64,000 bases of DNA from NCBI RefSeq assembly GCF_021272205.1, contig NZ_JAJSDX010000001.1:124001-188000 (forward strand), read 5' to 3'. Both the position numbers and the translations under genes were made by a program. Under the pieces are notes generated by a model, which was given only the letters and a program-made list of their open reading frames with translations, ran no database searches and had not been told where the DNA came from. Below, piece after piece: positions 1 to 7,479 of the stretch. Source of the DNA: Pantoea sp. Mb-10. GTDB lineage: Bacteria > Pseudomonadota > Gammaproteobacteria > Enterobacterales > Enterobacteriaceae. Within the stretch, counting starts at the first letter, position 1; the number at the start of each line of letters is the position of its first letter.

Positions 1-623
1 TGGGTGAAGGCTTCGACATTGCGATTCCCCGCGTCGTGGACACCCTGTTGGGCTGTGGCCTGGCATGGTTGGCAGTGGCGTTCGTCTATCCTGACTGGCG
101 CTATCGTAAGATGAGCGTGGTCGTCGATCGTGCGTTAGAGGCTAACTGCCGCTATCTGGATGCGATTATGGAGCAGTATCATCAGGGCAAAGATAATCGT
201 CTGGCTTATCGCGTAGCGCGACGTGATGCGCATAATGCCGATGCAGAGCTGGCCTCGGTGGTTTCGAATATGAGCAGTGAGCGCAAAATGAAGCAGCCGT
301 TGCGCGAAACGGCTTTCCGGCTACTCTGTTTAAATCACTCGTTCTTGAGCTATATCTCTGCTCTCGGTGCGCACCGTGAACGCTTGTCCGATAGCCAACT
401 GCTTGCGTTACTCGATGACTCAGTCTGTTTCGTAGAGGATGTCCTTCAGATTGAATGCGTTTCCGAAGAGGAAGCGCTTGCCATGCAGCAATCACTGGCG
501 CAGCGATTGAGCGCGCTCAAAAGCAGTACAGAAAATCAGGCGCCCTTGGTCTTGCAGCAGCTAAGTTTACTTATTGCACTGCTGCCCGAAATTGCGCGCC
601 TGCGTCGTACGCTACCTCATTAA
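1..623 (+). CDS. yccS: YccS-family inner-membrane protein, C-terminal fragment
   Basis: Open reading from the left window edge, in the frame beginning at base 3, to the TAA at 621-623, so only about the last 206 codons are present and the true start lies outside. The visible part is mostly helical and soluble-looking after a short hydrophobic stretch (LLGCGLAWLAVAFVYPDW), as in the cytoplasmic C-terminal half of YccS/YhfK proteins of the FUSC (aromatic acid exporter-like) superfamily. The assignment rests on family resemblance and on the E. coli order yccS-sxy-sulA-ompA. It ends tail to tail with tfoX, overlapping it by 3 bases. In vivo function is not established. Confidence 0.85.
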   Translation, partial: GEGFDIAIPRVVDTLLGCGLAWLAVAFVYPDWRYRKMSVVVDRALEANCRYLDAIMEQYHQGKDNRLAYRVARRDAHNADAELASVVSNMSSERKMKQPLRETAFRLLCLNHSFLSYISALGAHRERLSDSQLLALLDDSVCFVEDVLQIECVSEEEALAMQQSLAQRLSALKSSTENQAPLVLQQLSLLIALLPEIARLRRTLPH

Positions 624-1246
624 TGCCGACGCTCCGCCGCATAACGCTGGCGGAGCGTATTTTCATACCACGCCCGAAGTTCAGCGCGAATGGCCGGAGA
701 CAATGCCGCTTCATGGTGTCCGGTAATCGCCCCTTCTAACGCCAATAACGTCTTAAACCCGATATTATTGTTAACCTCATACAATCTCAGCCAGCTTTGT
801 CTGGAACCCAAATCGATCAGTAATCTGACAGAACAAATCCCGACATGATGGAGCATCATCTCTATTCGTAGGCTCAAATTGGCCAAGTCTTTAATGCGCA
901 TTGAGACAAGTCTGTCCTCAACTTCCTGTTTTGCCGCCGCAAGTGAACAGGCCGAGAGCCGCAACAATTGTTCGCGATCTTCCCAAAGCTGCGTATCGAC
1001 TTTGAAGTAGTTGAGCTGCACCGGAACCCCACGTTTGCGATAGATCAGGGGTTCAAGTTTACGCGTGGCGTTATAGTGCTGAATCGCTTCACATGCCCGC
1101 AGGTAAAGAACATTGTCGTTAATATACGCAAACGTTATTTTTTCTACGGTCAGGGCATAACCGCCAAACTGAGTACGAGATTCGATCTTACCTAACTCGG
1201 CTAATTCAACTTTTGACTGTTCAACAACGGTATTTTTGCTCTTCAT
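620..1246 (-). CDS. tfoX: TfoX/Sxy family DNA transformation (competence) regulator
   Basis: A protein of 208 aa, against 209 for E. coli Sxy. The N-terminal TfoX domain (about residues 15-100) has the family pattern IESRTQFGGYALTVEKITFA followed by LYLRAC. The C-terminal TfoX domain (about 110-200) contains WLRLYEVNNNIG and LLALEGAITGHHEAAL. In gamma-proteobacteria Sxy acts with CRP to switch on competence genes at CRP-S sites. A GGAG lies 5 bases before the ATG. It is divergent from sulA across a 222-bp region, in which I did not find a convincing CRP-S site for tfoX. Apart from ycaI, no competence genes lie nearby. Confidence 0.95.
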   Translation of the reverse strand: MKSKNTVVEQSKVELAELGKIESRTQFGGYALTVEKITFAYINDNVLYLRACEAIQHYNATRKLEPLIYRKRGVPVQLNYFKVDTQLWEDREQLLRLSACSLAAAKQEVEDRLVSMRIKDLANLSLRIEMMLHHVGICSVRLLIDLGSRQSWLRLYEVNNNIGFKTLLALEGAITGHHEAALSPAIRAELRAWYENTLRQRYAAERRH

Positions 1247-1428
1247 GACATCTCCAACTAAGAGTCCATCCTAAGGAAATTTCCTATAAAAAGTGTGGAT
1301 ATTCATCCGTTTAGAAGATAAAAAAAATGCATTAGCTATTCAATTAATAAAATGCCTCAGGAGCGATCTTGTTGCGTTTTTGAGAGCTGTTTTCCGAAAT
1401 TGAGGTTGATCTTTACGCACGACCGCAG

Positions 1429-1448
1429 TACTGTACATCCATACAGTT
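1429..1448 (+). promoter_or_regulatory. LexA (SOS) box of sulA
   Basis: TACTGTACATCCATACAGTT is a close match to the LexA consensus CTGT-N8-ACAG, with both half-sites perfect at 1431-1446. It ends 20 bases before the sulA start, where the E. coli sulA operator sits, so SOS control is expected. Confidence 0.92.
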
Positions 1449-1468
1449 CATTGCTGAGTGATTAAAAA

Positions 1469-1960
1469 ATGCGTATTCAACTTCCTGGTCTTGCCGATCG
1501 TGCTACCCGTTTTGCTTCAACTGGATTAGCACAACCTGCCGTAGGTGGAATCACTGAACTGCGTTACAACGAGCAACCCGGTATCATGCCACTGCTGCTG
1601 CTACCTGTTTTGCAAAAACTGAGTGAGCAATCGCGCTGGCAACTCTGGCTCACCCCCGCACACAAGCTAAACCGCAATTGGATGCAGCAGGTTGGGTTGC
1701 CGCTGGAAAAAAGCATGCATATTACGGAATCAGAACGCTTCACCACGGTTCAAAGCATGGTAAAAGCGCTCCGTACAGGAAATTACAGCGTGGTTTTGGC
1801 GTGGATTCCCTATGAACTCAGTGGTGAAGAACGGCGTGAATTGGAAATGGCGGCGGAACAAGGTGAGTCGCTGGGCTTGATTATGCGTCCTCAATCTTCT
1901 GAGCAGGCCCTCTCAGGACAACGCAAAACGACAAAAATTCCCCCGGATTTGTTTCATTAA
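1469..1960 (+). CDS. sulA: SOS cell division inhibitor SulA
   Basis: A protein of 163 aa, against 169 in E. coli. SulA binds FtsZ and blocks Z-ring assembly during the SOS response, and Lon protease then destroys it. The sequence has the SulA RecA-like core (GGITELRYNEQPGIMPLLLL, WQLWLTPAHKLNRNW, TVQSMVKALRTGNYSVVLAW). It ends in KIPPDLFH, an aromatic-His terminus like the Lon-recognised C-terminus of E. coli SulA. The LexA box immediately upstream explains its control. It lies directly upstream of ompA, as in other enterobacteria. Confidence 0.96.
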   Translation: MRIQLPGLADRATRFASTGLAQPAVGGITELRYNEQPGIMPLLLLPVLQKLSEQSRWQLWLTPAHKLNRNWMQQVGLPLEKSMHITESERFTTVQSMVKALRTGNYSVVLAWIPYELSGEERRELEMAAEQGESLGLIMRPQSSEQALSGQRKTTKIPPDLFH

Positions 1961-2003
1961 GTAAAAAAGCGGAATTTTCTCAGGTTAATTTTTATGAAAC
2001 TTG

Positions 2004-2059
2004 CGCCTAAGCTACTGATTCTTTTCCCGCCAGCTTTGACAAGGGGTTAGGCGTTTTTT
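2004..2059 (+). terminator. probable sulA terminator
   Basis: CGCCTAAGCT (2004-2013) can pair with the segment AGCTT (2032-2036) and with TTAGGCG (2047-2053), the latter followed by a T-rich run. The loop is long, so this is a weaker call than the other hairpins in the window. Confidence 0.45.
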
Positions 2060-2148
2060 CTCCCTTCGACACCAATAAATTTGCCATGTTATTTGTTAAA
2101 ATGTGTGTATAAATCGCTGTTTTTTTGCTGCCCGGCCTAACATCATAC

Positions 2149-2176
2149 TTGTAACTTTCCAATCTCGTTGTAGACT
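2149..2176 (+). promoter_or_regulatory. ompA promoter
   Basis: A -35 hexamer TTGTAA (2149-2154) and a -10 TAGACT (2171-2176) are separated by 16 bases. Both match the recalled E. coli ompA promoter, and the following CGCCAGGGTGCTC is also conserved. This predicts a leader of about 130 nt. Confidence 0.75.
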
Positions 2177-2182
2177 TTATCT

Positions 2183-2312
2183 CGCCAGGGTGCTCAATAA
2201 CCTCCGTTTTTTTGCGGTAGAGTCATAAGCGAGCAGTAAGACCCGGCGAAGGATTACAACCAAGAGCAACCTTTTTGCTCATTGCCTATTTGGATGATAA
2301 CGAGGCGCAAAA
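2183..2312 (+). promoter_or_regulatory. ompA 5' untranslated leader
   Basis: The last 30 bases before the start (TTGGATGATAACGAGGCGCA and following) are essentially those of E. coli ompA. There this region is the ribosome-binding site and the target of the sRNA MicA, and the structured leader stabilises the mRNA against RNase E. A hairpin GAGCAA/TTGCTC (2264-2280) sits where the E. coli leader also folds. MicA control is inferred from conservation. Confidence 0.65.
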
Positions 2313-3383
2313 ATGAAAAAGACAGCTATCGCAATTGCAGTGGCACTGGCTGGCTTCGCTACCGTAGCGCAGGCCGCACCTAAAGATAACACCTGGTACA
2401 CCGGTGCTAAACTGGGCTGGTCTCAGTATCATGATACTGGATACTACGGTCACGGTTACGAGAACAACAACGGTCCAACTCACGAATCACAGCTGGGTGC
2501 GGGTGCCTTCATGGGCTACCAGGCTAACCCATACCTGGGCTTCGAGCTGGGCTATGACTGGCTGGGTCGTATGCCTAACAAAGGCACTGTGACCAACGGC
2601 GCATTCAAAGCACAAGGCGTTCAGCTGGCTGCTAAACTGAGCTACCCAATCAATGACGATCTGGACGTATACACCCGTCTGGGCGGCATGGTATGGCGTG
2701 CAGATGCAACTCAGACCAACCCAACCACTGGCCGCATCAGCGACCACGACACCGGCGTTTCTCCGCTGGCTGCTGTTGGTGTTGAATACGCACTGACCAA
2801 AAACTGGGCAACCCGTCTGGACTACCAGTGGGTTAACAACATCGGTGATGCACAGACCGTTGGCGCACGTCCAGACAACGGCATGCTGAGCGTGGGTGTT
2901 TCTTACCGCTTCGGTCAGGATGAAGCAGCAGCACCTGTTGTTGCTCCAGCACCTGCTCCAGCACCCGTTGTTGAAACCAAGCGTTTCACGCTGAAATCAG
3001 ACGTACTGTTCACCTTCAACAAGGCAACTCTGAAGCCAGAAGGTCAGCAGGCACTGGATCAGCTGTACAGCCAGCTGAGCTCAATGGATCCGAAAGACGG
3101 TTCTGTTGTCGTACTGGGCTTCACCGATCGCATCGGTTCAGAGCAGTACAACCAGAAGCTGTCTGAGAAACGTGCGCAGTCTGTTGTAGACTACCTGGTT
3201 TCTAAAGGCATCCCTTCTAACAAGATCTCTGCACGTGGCATGGGTGAATCTAACCCAGTTACTGGCAACACCTGTGACAGCGTGAAAGGCCGTAACGCCC
3301 TGATCGACTGCCTGGCGCCAGACCGTCGCGTAGAAATCGACGTTAAAGGCATCAAAGACGTTGTAACTCAGCCACAGGCTTAA
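2313..3383 (+). CDS. ompA: outer membrane protein OmpA
   Basis: A protein of 356 aa, against 346 in E. coli. It has a Sec signal peptide (about 1-21, ending AQA) and an eight-stranded N-terminal beta-barrel (about 22-200). A Pro-Ala-Val linker ([14 protein letters not shown], about 208-222) leads to a periplasmic OmpA_C peptidoglycan-binding domain with [20 protein letters not shown] and the disulfide pair in [15 protein letters not shown]. It links the outer membrane to peptidoglycan and serves as a phage and colicin receptor. Barrel loop 1 ([20 protein letters not shown]) differs from E. coli, as expected of an exposed loop. Codon use is strongly biased, as for a highly expressed gene. It is monocistronic, with its own promoter and terminator. 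Confidence 0.98.
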   Translation: MKKTAIAIAVALAGFATVAQAAPKDNTWYTGAKLGWSQYHDTGYYGHGYENNNGPTHESQLGAGAFMGYQANPYLGFELGYDWLGRMPNKGTVTNGAFKAQGVQLAAKLSYPINDDLDVYTRLGGMVWRADATQTNPTTGRISDHDTGVSPLAAVGVEYALTKNWATRLDYQWVNNIGDAQTVGARPDNGMLSVGVSYRFGQDEAAAPVVAPAPAPAPVVETKRFTLKSDVLFTFNKATLKPEGQQALDQLYSQLSSMDPKDGSVVVLGFTDRIGSEQYNQKLSEKRAQSVVDYLVSKGIPSNKISARGMGESNPVTGNTCDSVKGRNALIDCLAPDRRVEIDVKGIKDVVTQPQA

Positions 3384-3393
3384 GTTATCGCGT

Positions 3394-3427
3394 AAAAAAA
3401 CCCCGCTTCGGCGGGGTTTTTTGTTTT
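3394..3427 (+). terminator. ompA rho-independent terminator
   Basis: Perfect stem CCCCGC-TTCG-GCGGGG (3401-3416) with a stable UUCG tetraloop, an A-run before and TTTTTTGTTTT after. The A-run on the left may let it serve leftward matP transcripts too. Confidence 0.93.
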
Positions 3428-3444
3428 ACGTCGTTGGAGAACAA

Positions 3445-3912
3445 TTACTCGCCGTCAGCCTCTTTGCCGCCAAGGATAGCCTGTAAATCCTGCTTTAGCG
3501 TGGACATCTGCGAGGCGTATTTCTCTTTGCGTTCAGCATCCTCAATCAACTGCACCACCGTTTCAGACAACGTATTGCCGCGACGCTGCGCTAACCCGGC
3601 TAACCGCTGCCAAACCAGATACTCCAAATCAATGGATTTTTTTCGCGTGTGCTGATGTTCAGCATTGAAATGGCGTTTACGGCGCGCGCGGATAGTCTGC
3701 TTAAGGCGATTTTCTAACGCCGGATGGATATGCTCATCTATCCACTCGTTAACAGTGATGGGATTGTTCTCCATCGCCAGCAATAAATTAACCGCCGCCT
3801 GCGCAGCGCTCAGCTCAAGATGACGGGTGATTAACTCCCCTTCCCGATGCTTTTTCACCAGGTATTTCCACTTCCATCCGCTTTCAAGATTTTCGAGTTG
3901 CTGGTATTTCAT
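3445..3912 (-). CDS. matP: macrodomain Ter protein MatP
   Basis: A protein of 155 aa from the ATG at 3910-3912, chosen because E. coli MatP (150 aa) starts with the same [26 protein letters not shown]. An upstream in-frame start would add 24 residues with no family counterpart. MatP binds matS sites, organises the Ter macrodomain and tethers it to the divisome through ZapB. The DNA-binding stretch ([20 protein letters not shown], about 70-90) and the ribbon-helix-helix/coiled-coil end ([20 protein letters not shown]) are clear. It is divergent from ycbZ. Confidence 0.97.
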   Translation of the reverse strand: MKYQQLENLESGWKWKYLVKKHREGELITRHLELSAAQAAVNLLLAMENNPITVNEWIDEHIHPALENRLKQTIRARRKRHFNAEHQHTRKKSIDLEYLVWQRLAGLAQRRGNTLSETVVQLIEDAERKEKYASQMSTLKQDLQAILGGKEADGE

Positions 3913-4042
3913 CGGAATCTCATCATGATCACGTAACGAGCTAAGAATAACAGCTTTTTTCCCGGATGCAGCAACGAAAAACATGTTGTGAACATCACAG
4001 TTCGCGCCAGAACTCTGCCGTGATTAACCCTGCTAATTCCTG

Positions 4043-4048
4043 TATAAT
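4043..4048 (+). promoter_or_regulatory. candidate -10 element of ycbZ
   Basis: A perfect TATAAT lies 35 bases before the proposed TTG start of ycbZ, giving a leader of about 28 nt. No good -35 is visible at 17 bases. Confidence 0.45.
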
Positions 4049-4082
4049 CGCGCTTTTCCTGAATCTGACTAATGCGAATATT

Positions 4083-5828
4083 TTGACCAACACTCAAATT
4101 ACGTGGCAAACCCTGCAGCCGGATAGCGCGCGCTACCACTCCATTTTTTCAAGCCTCTCCCTGGAAGATAGCGATAGCCTCGCCGCGGTTCAGCCGCGTC
4201 TGCTGAATGCATTGGCGCATTTACATCATCAAACCCTCGGCCTTCCGCTGCTGCTGTTACGCAGCCAGGAAAACCGTGACTACCTGAGCTGTATTGCCGA
4301 AGCGGCCGAGCGCTTTCAGCCGGACGAGCCCGTACTGCACGGTGGTGATTATCTCATCATGGGCGATAGCGTCAGTCTACAGCCCGCCAGCAATCCAGCC
4401 CGCCCGTTCACGAGCCAAGGAGGCGTGCATTTTGCCGACTGGATAGAGCCTGAGCAGCTGTTTGGCTGCGTGCGGCAGTATAAGGATCGCATACAACCGG
4501 AACCCGGGCTGATCCACCGCGCTAATGGGGGAACGTTGATCCTCGCCGTTACCCCGCTGCTGGCCCAACCGCTGATGTGGCTACGCCTGCGTAAATGCCT
4601 TGAGCTGGGTCGCTTTGACTGGTACTCCCAGGATGAGCGCCAGCCGTTGCCGGTGGCGATACCGGCTCTGCCGTTGACGCTTCGGCTAGTGCTGTGCGGT
4701 GAGCGCGACGCGCTGGCGAGTTTCCAGGAGATGGACGCTGAAGTGCACGAGATGGCGTTGTACAGCGAGTTTGAAGAGAATTTGCAGATCAACGATGAAG
4801 ATGACATCACAAATTGGTGCCAGTGGACACTCGCTCAGGCAGAAAAAGCCGAGCTCACCGCACCGGATGCGGATTTTTGGCCGCTGTTGATTAACGAAGC
4901 GGTCAGAATGACCGGCGATCAGGAAACGTTGCCGCTTTGCCCGCGCTGGCTCCGTCGTCAGCTACAGGAAGCTGCGCTGCACGGCGATAGCCTGAATGCG
5001 GTGGCGCTTAAAGATGCGCTGGAGGCCCGCGAATGGCGTGAAAGCTATCTCGCAGAGCGGATGCGCGATGAGATCTTACTTGATCAAATCATGATTGAGA
5101 CCGATGGCGAGCGCGTTGGCCAAATTAACGGCCTGTCTGTCGTGGAATTTCCCGGCCATCCGCGTCCATGGGGCGAACCGTCACGTATTACCTGCGTGGT
5201 GCATCCGGGCGACGGTGAATTTAACGACGTGGAGCGCAAAGCCGAGCTGGGCGGGAATATTCATGCCAAAGGCATGATGATTATGCAGGCGTATTTGATT
5301 GCTGAACTCGAGCTGGATCAACAGCTGCCCTTCTCCGCCTCGGTGGTATTTGAGCAATCTTATTCAGAAGTCGACGGCGACAGCGCCTCGCTGGCCGAGC
5401 TCTGTGCCTTGATCAGTGCGTTGGCAAATCAACCACTTAGTCAGCAAATTGCCGTCACGGGCTCGGTTGATCAGTTTGGCAACGTGCAACCCGTGGGAGG
5501 CCTGAATGAAAAAATTGAAGGCTTCTTCCACATTTGCAACGCACGCGAACTCACCGGCAAACAGGGTGTTATTCTGCCTGCCAGTAACGTGCGCCATCTG
5601 AGCCTGAGCCAGGAAGTGGTAGAGGCGGTGAAAGCAGAGCAATTCCATCTCTGGGCTATCGAAAGCGTTGAAGATGCGCTGCCGTTGCTCACCGGCATGG
5701 CCTGGAACAGCGAGAACGGCGAGTCGCTGATAAACCTGATACAGGAACGTATTACCCAATTTAATCAGCCTGAAGTGCGTCAGCGCCCTTGGCCGTTGCG
5801 CTGGATGAACTGGTTTAACCACCGCTGA
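4083..5828 (+). CDS. ycbZ: Lon-like (AAA-less) protease family protein YcbZ
   Basis: A protein of 581 aa from a TTG start at 4083 (E. coli YcbZ: 586 aa). The start was chosen because LTNTQITWQTLQPDSARYHS aligns with the E. coli N-terminus MTITKLAWRDL; the in-frame ATG at 3966 would add 39 residues and reach into the matP promoter. The C-terminal Lon protease domain (about 370-560) carries the Ser-Lys dyad: Ser in VDGDSASLAELCALISAL, Lys in VGGLNEKIEGFF. The N-terminal half resembles LonB/LonC-type AAA-like domains but lacks an evident Walker A motif, so ATP use is doubtful. It precedes fabA by 67 bases. Substrates are unknown. Confidence 0.93.
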   Translation: MTNTQITWQTLQPDSARYHSIFSSLSLEDSDSLAAVQPRLLNALAHLHHQTLGLPLLLLRSQENRDYLSCIAEAAERFQPDEPVLHGGDYLIMGDSVSLQPASNPARPFTSQGGVHFADWIEPEQLFGCVRQYKDRIQPEPGLIHRANGGTLILAVTPLLAQPLMWLRLRKCLELGRFDWYSQDERQPLPVAIPALPLTLRLVLCGERDALASFQEMDAEVHEMALYSEFEENLQINDEDDITNWCQWTLAQAEKAELTAPDADFWPLLINEAVRMTGDQETLPLCPRWLRRQLQEAALHGDSLNAVALKDALEAREWRESYLAERMRDEILLDQIMIETDGERVGQINGLSVVEFPGHPRPWGEPSRITCVVHPGDGEFNDVERKAELGGNIHAKGMMIMQAYLIAELELDQQLPFSASVVFEQSYSEVDGDSASLAELCALISALANQPLSQQIAVTGSVDQFGNVQPVGGLNEKIEGFFHICNARELTGKQGVILPASNVRHLSLSQEVVEAVKAEQFHLWAIESVEDALPLLTGMAWNSENGESLINLIQERITQFNQPEVRQRPWPLRWMNWFNHR

Positions 5829-5839
5829 TTGCATTGCCC

Positions 5840-5857
5840 AGCGTACAACTGTTCGCT
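5840..5857 (+). promoter_or_regulatory. FabR-type operator upstream of fabA
   Basis: AGCGTACAACTGTTCGCT is an interrupted palindrome very close to the FabR consensus I recall (AGCGTACACGTGTTCGCT). It lies 39-56 bases before the fabA start. FabR represses fabA and fabB in response to the ratio of unsaturated to saturated acyl chains. An FadR site was not recognised. Confidence 0.7.
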
Positions 5858-5895
5858 AATATTCGGGCTTCACTAAAAGAAGGCATATTAAGAAC

Positions 5896-6414
5896 ATGGT
5901 AGATAAACGCGAATCCTATAGCAAAGAAGACCTGATTGCCTCAGGCCGCGGCGAACTGTTTGGTGAGAATGGACCACCGCTTCCGTCCGATAACATGTTG
6001 ATGATGGACCGCGTGGTCATGATGACCGAAGACGGCGGCAAGTTCGACAAAGGTTTTGTGGAAGCTGAACTGGATATCCGTCCCGACTTGTGGTTCTTTG
6101 ACTGCCACTTCAAAGGCGATCCTGTTATGCCGGGCTGCCTCGGTCTGGATGCTATGTGGCAGCTGGTTGGCTTCTATCTCGGCTGGCTGGGTGCAGAAGG
6201 CAAAGGCCGCGCATTGGGCGTGGGCGAAGTCAAATTCACGGGTCAGGTACTGCCTTCCGCGAAGAAAGTCACCTATAAAATCCATTTCAAGCGCGTCATC
6301 AACCGTAAGCTGGTGATGGGCGTTGCAGATGGCGAAGTATTCGTTGACGGAAATTTGATCTATACCGCGACGGATTTGAAAGTCGGTTTGTTCAAAGATA
6401 CCAGCGCGTTCTAA
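5896..6414 (+). CDS. fabA: bifunctional 3-hydroxydecanoyl-ACP dehydratase/isomerase
   Basis: A protein of 172 aa, the same length as E. coli FabA. It dehydrates 3-hydroxydecanoyl-ACP and isomerises trans-2 to cis-3-decenoyl-ACP, the branch point to unsaturated fatty acids. The hot-dog fold active site is intact: the His71 segment [20 protein letters not shown] also contains the catalytic Asp85 (numbering with Met). It ends at a shared bidirectional terminator facing rmf. The FabR-type dyad upstream indicates lipid-responsive repression. Confidence 0.98.
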   Translation: MVDKRESYSKEDLIASGRGELFGENGPPLPSDNMLMMDRVVMMTEDGGKFDKGFVEAELDIRPDLWFFDCHFKGDPVMPGCLGLDAMWQLVGFYLGWLGAEGKGRALGVGEVKFTGQVLPSAKKVTYKIHFKRVINRKLVMGVADGEVFVDGNLIYTATDLKVGLFKDTSAF

Positions 6415-6424
6415 GTTTCCAACG

Positions 6425-6455
6425 AAAACCTCCGCACGCAGCGGAGGTTTTTTCC
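6425..6455. terminator. bidirectional terminator between fabA and rmf
   Basis: The stem AACCTCCGC (6428-6436) pairs with GCGGAGGTT (6442-6450), with T-runs on both sides (GAAAA before, TTTTTT after), so it can end both fabA and rmf transcripts. Confidence 0.88.
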
Positions 6456-6480
6456 CTTTCGATATAGACATTCGACGGTG

Positions 6481-6648
6481 CTATGCCACTGCCGACCTGT
6501 CCTCCATGGCTTGTCGCCAACCTCCCAACCAGTGAGACCGGGCATCGATCATTTGATATGGGCATATCTCTTTAGAGCGGCCGGTAATTCCCGCTTGATA
6601 GCCCCGAGAATGTGCTCGTTCCAGGCGGTCTCGTTTCTGTCTCTTCAT
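6481..6648 (-). CDS. rmf: ribosome modulation factor
   Basis: A 55-codon gene found by reading the complement: ATG at 6646-6648, TAG at 6481-6483. The peptide starts MKRQKRDRLERAHSRGYQAG and ends RSAVA. It aligns with E. coli Rmf (55 aa) over its whole length, including GRSKE and the WLGGWRQAM core. Rmf dimerises 70S ribosomes into inactive 100S particles in stationary phase. The position between fabA and pqiC is the conserved one. It has its own leader, since a terminator separates it from pqiC. ppGpp and CRP control is known in E. coli but is not evident from this sequence. Confidence 0.96.
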   Translation of the reverse strand: MKRQKRDRLERAHSRGYQAGITGRSKEICPYQMIDARSHWLGGWRQAMEDRSAVA

Positions 6649-6843
6649 ACCTCGTTTCCCTCATTTCAGGTCTGGTGGAATCTGGTGGAAAGATAGAGTG
6701 GCGAATTAATGTTCAACCACAGTAATGTTCTAACGCTGGTTGAATGAAAGGTCAATGCGCAATATTCACGCCAATGTCATCTTTTTGCCGTTAAAATGAC
6801 ATCTATTTTTGTAAAAAATCCGTCTATCTCTCTGAATTTCAGA

Positions 6844-6893
6844 TAAAAAAAGCCCCTGATTTGAACCCCGTCACGCGACGGCAAATCAGGGAC
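6844..6893 (-). terminator. pqiABC operon terminator
   Basis: On the minus strand, CCCTGATTTG (complement of 6882-6891) pairs with CAAATCAGGG (complement of 6853-6862), followed by GCTTTTTTT. The loop carries a secondary CGTCGCGTGACG hairpin. Confidence 0.85.
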
Positions 6894-6915
6894 TTAGCGC
6901 AGCTTCAACTTTTTC

Positions 6916-7479
6916 TTAATTTAGCGAAGCCACACTATTTGCCATCTGCTGTGCGGCCTGCTGCCATCCCTGCGCCAGTGCACGCACCATTGCGTCATAC
7001 CCATCTTCGGTCTGCGGAACTGTCACATCGAAACCCTGCTTAATAAAGCGGCCCTGATGGTCTAACAGCCACTCACCGCTGATGACCACTTTCCCATCAT
7101 AGCGCCCCTGGAAGCCGCTCACCGTCACGGACAGCGTATCGTGCAGCTCAGCAGGCGTGTTGCTGGCCACCAGCCTGCCCGGCAGCGCTTTGCTCAGGTT
7201 TGTCACCAGCGTCTGCTTGAGTTGCTGATCCAGCGGACTGGCCCACAGATTGTTTGCCGCAATCACATACTTTACGTCGCTGGTTTGATACACCAGCCCA
7301 TTGCCGGCAAGGTAATCCGGCACGGTGACCTGCTCCACCCACAGCATCGGCGGGTTGCCCGACGCCGAACTGCTTATTTGGGCGGAATTGCCTGCAGGCA
7401 GTTGGTAATAGGTCGTCTCAATGGTGCTACTGCAGCCTGCCATCAGCAGGATCGCGCCGATAATCAGTGCTTTTTTCAC
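6916..7479 (-). CDS. pqiC: PqiC outer-membrane lipoprotein of the PqiABC lipid transport system
   Basis: A protein of 187 aa, the same as E. coli PqiC. The lipoprotein signal LIIGAILLMAGC has a lipobox with Cys16, so the protein is lipidated and likely anchored in the outer membrane. The ABC_trans_aux (DUF330) body contains LWVEQVTVPDYLAGNGLVYQ. The start is GTG and overlaps the pqiB stop as GTGA, implying translational coupling. PqiC forms a ring that docks the PqiB needle in the periplasm. Confidence 0.96.
   Translation of the reverse strand: MKKALIIGAILLMAGCSSTIETTYYQLPAGNSAQISSSASGNPPMLWVEQVTVPDYLAGNGLVYQTSDVKYVIAANNLWASPLDQQLKQTLVTNLSKALPGRLVASNTPAELHDTLSVTVSGFQGRYDGKVVISGEWLLDHQGRFIKQGFDVTVPQTEDGYDAMVRALAQGWQQAAQQMANSVASLN

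Noticed and set aside
3913..3984. 24-residue N-terminal extension of MatP
   Set aside because: The homologous start at 3912 matches E. coli MatP exactly; the extension lies in the divergent promoter region.
3966..4082. 39-residue N-terminal extension of YcbZ from the ATG at 3966
   Set aside because: It has no counterpart in E. coli YcbZ, is Cys/Asn-rich and promoter-like, and contains the TATAAT element.
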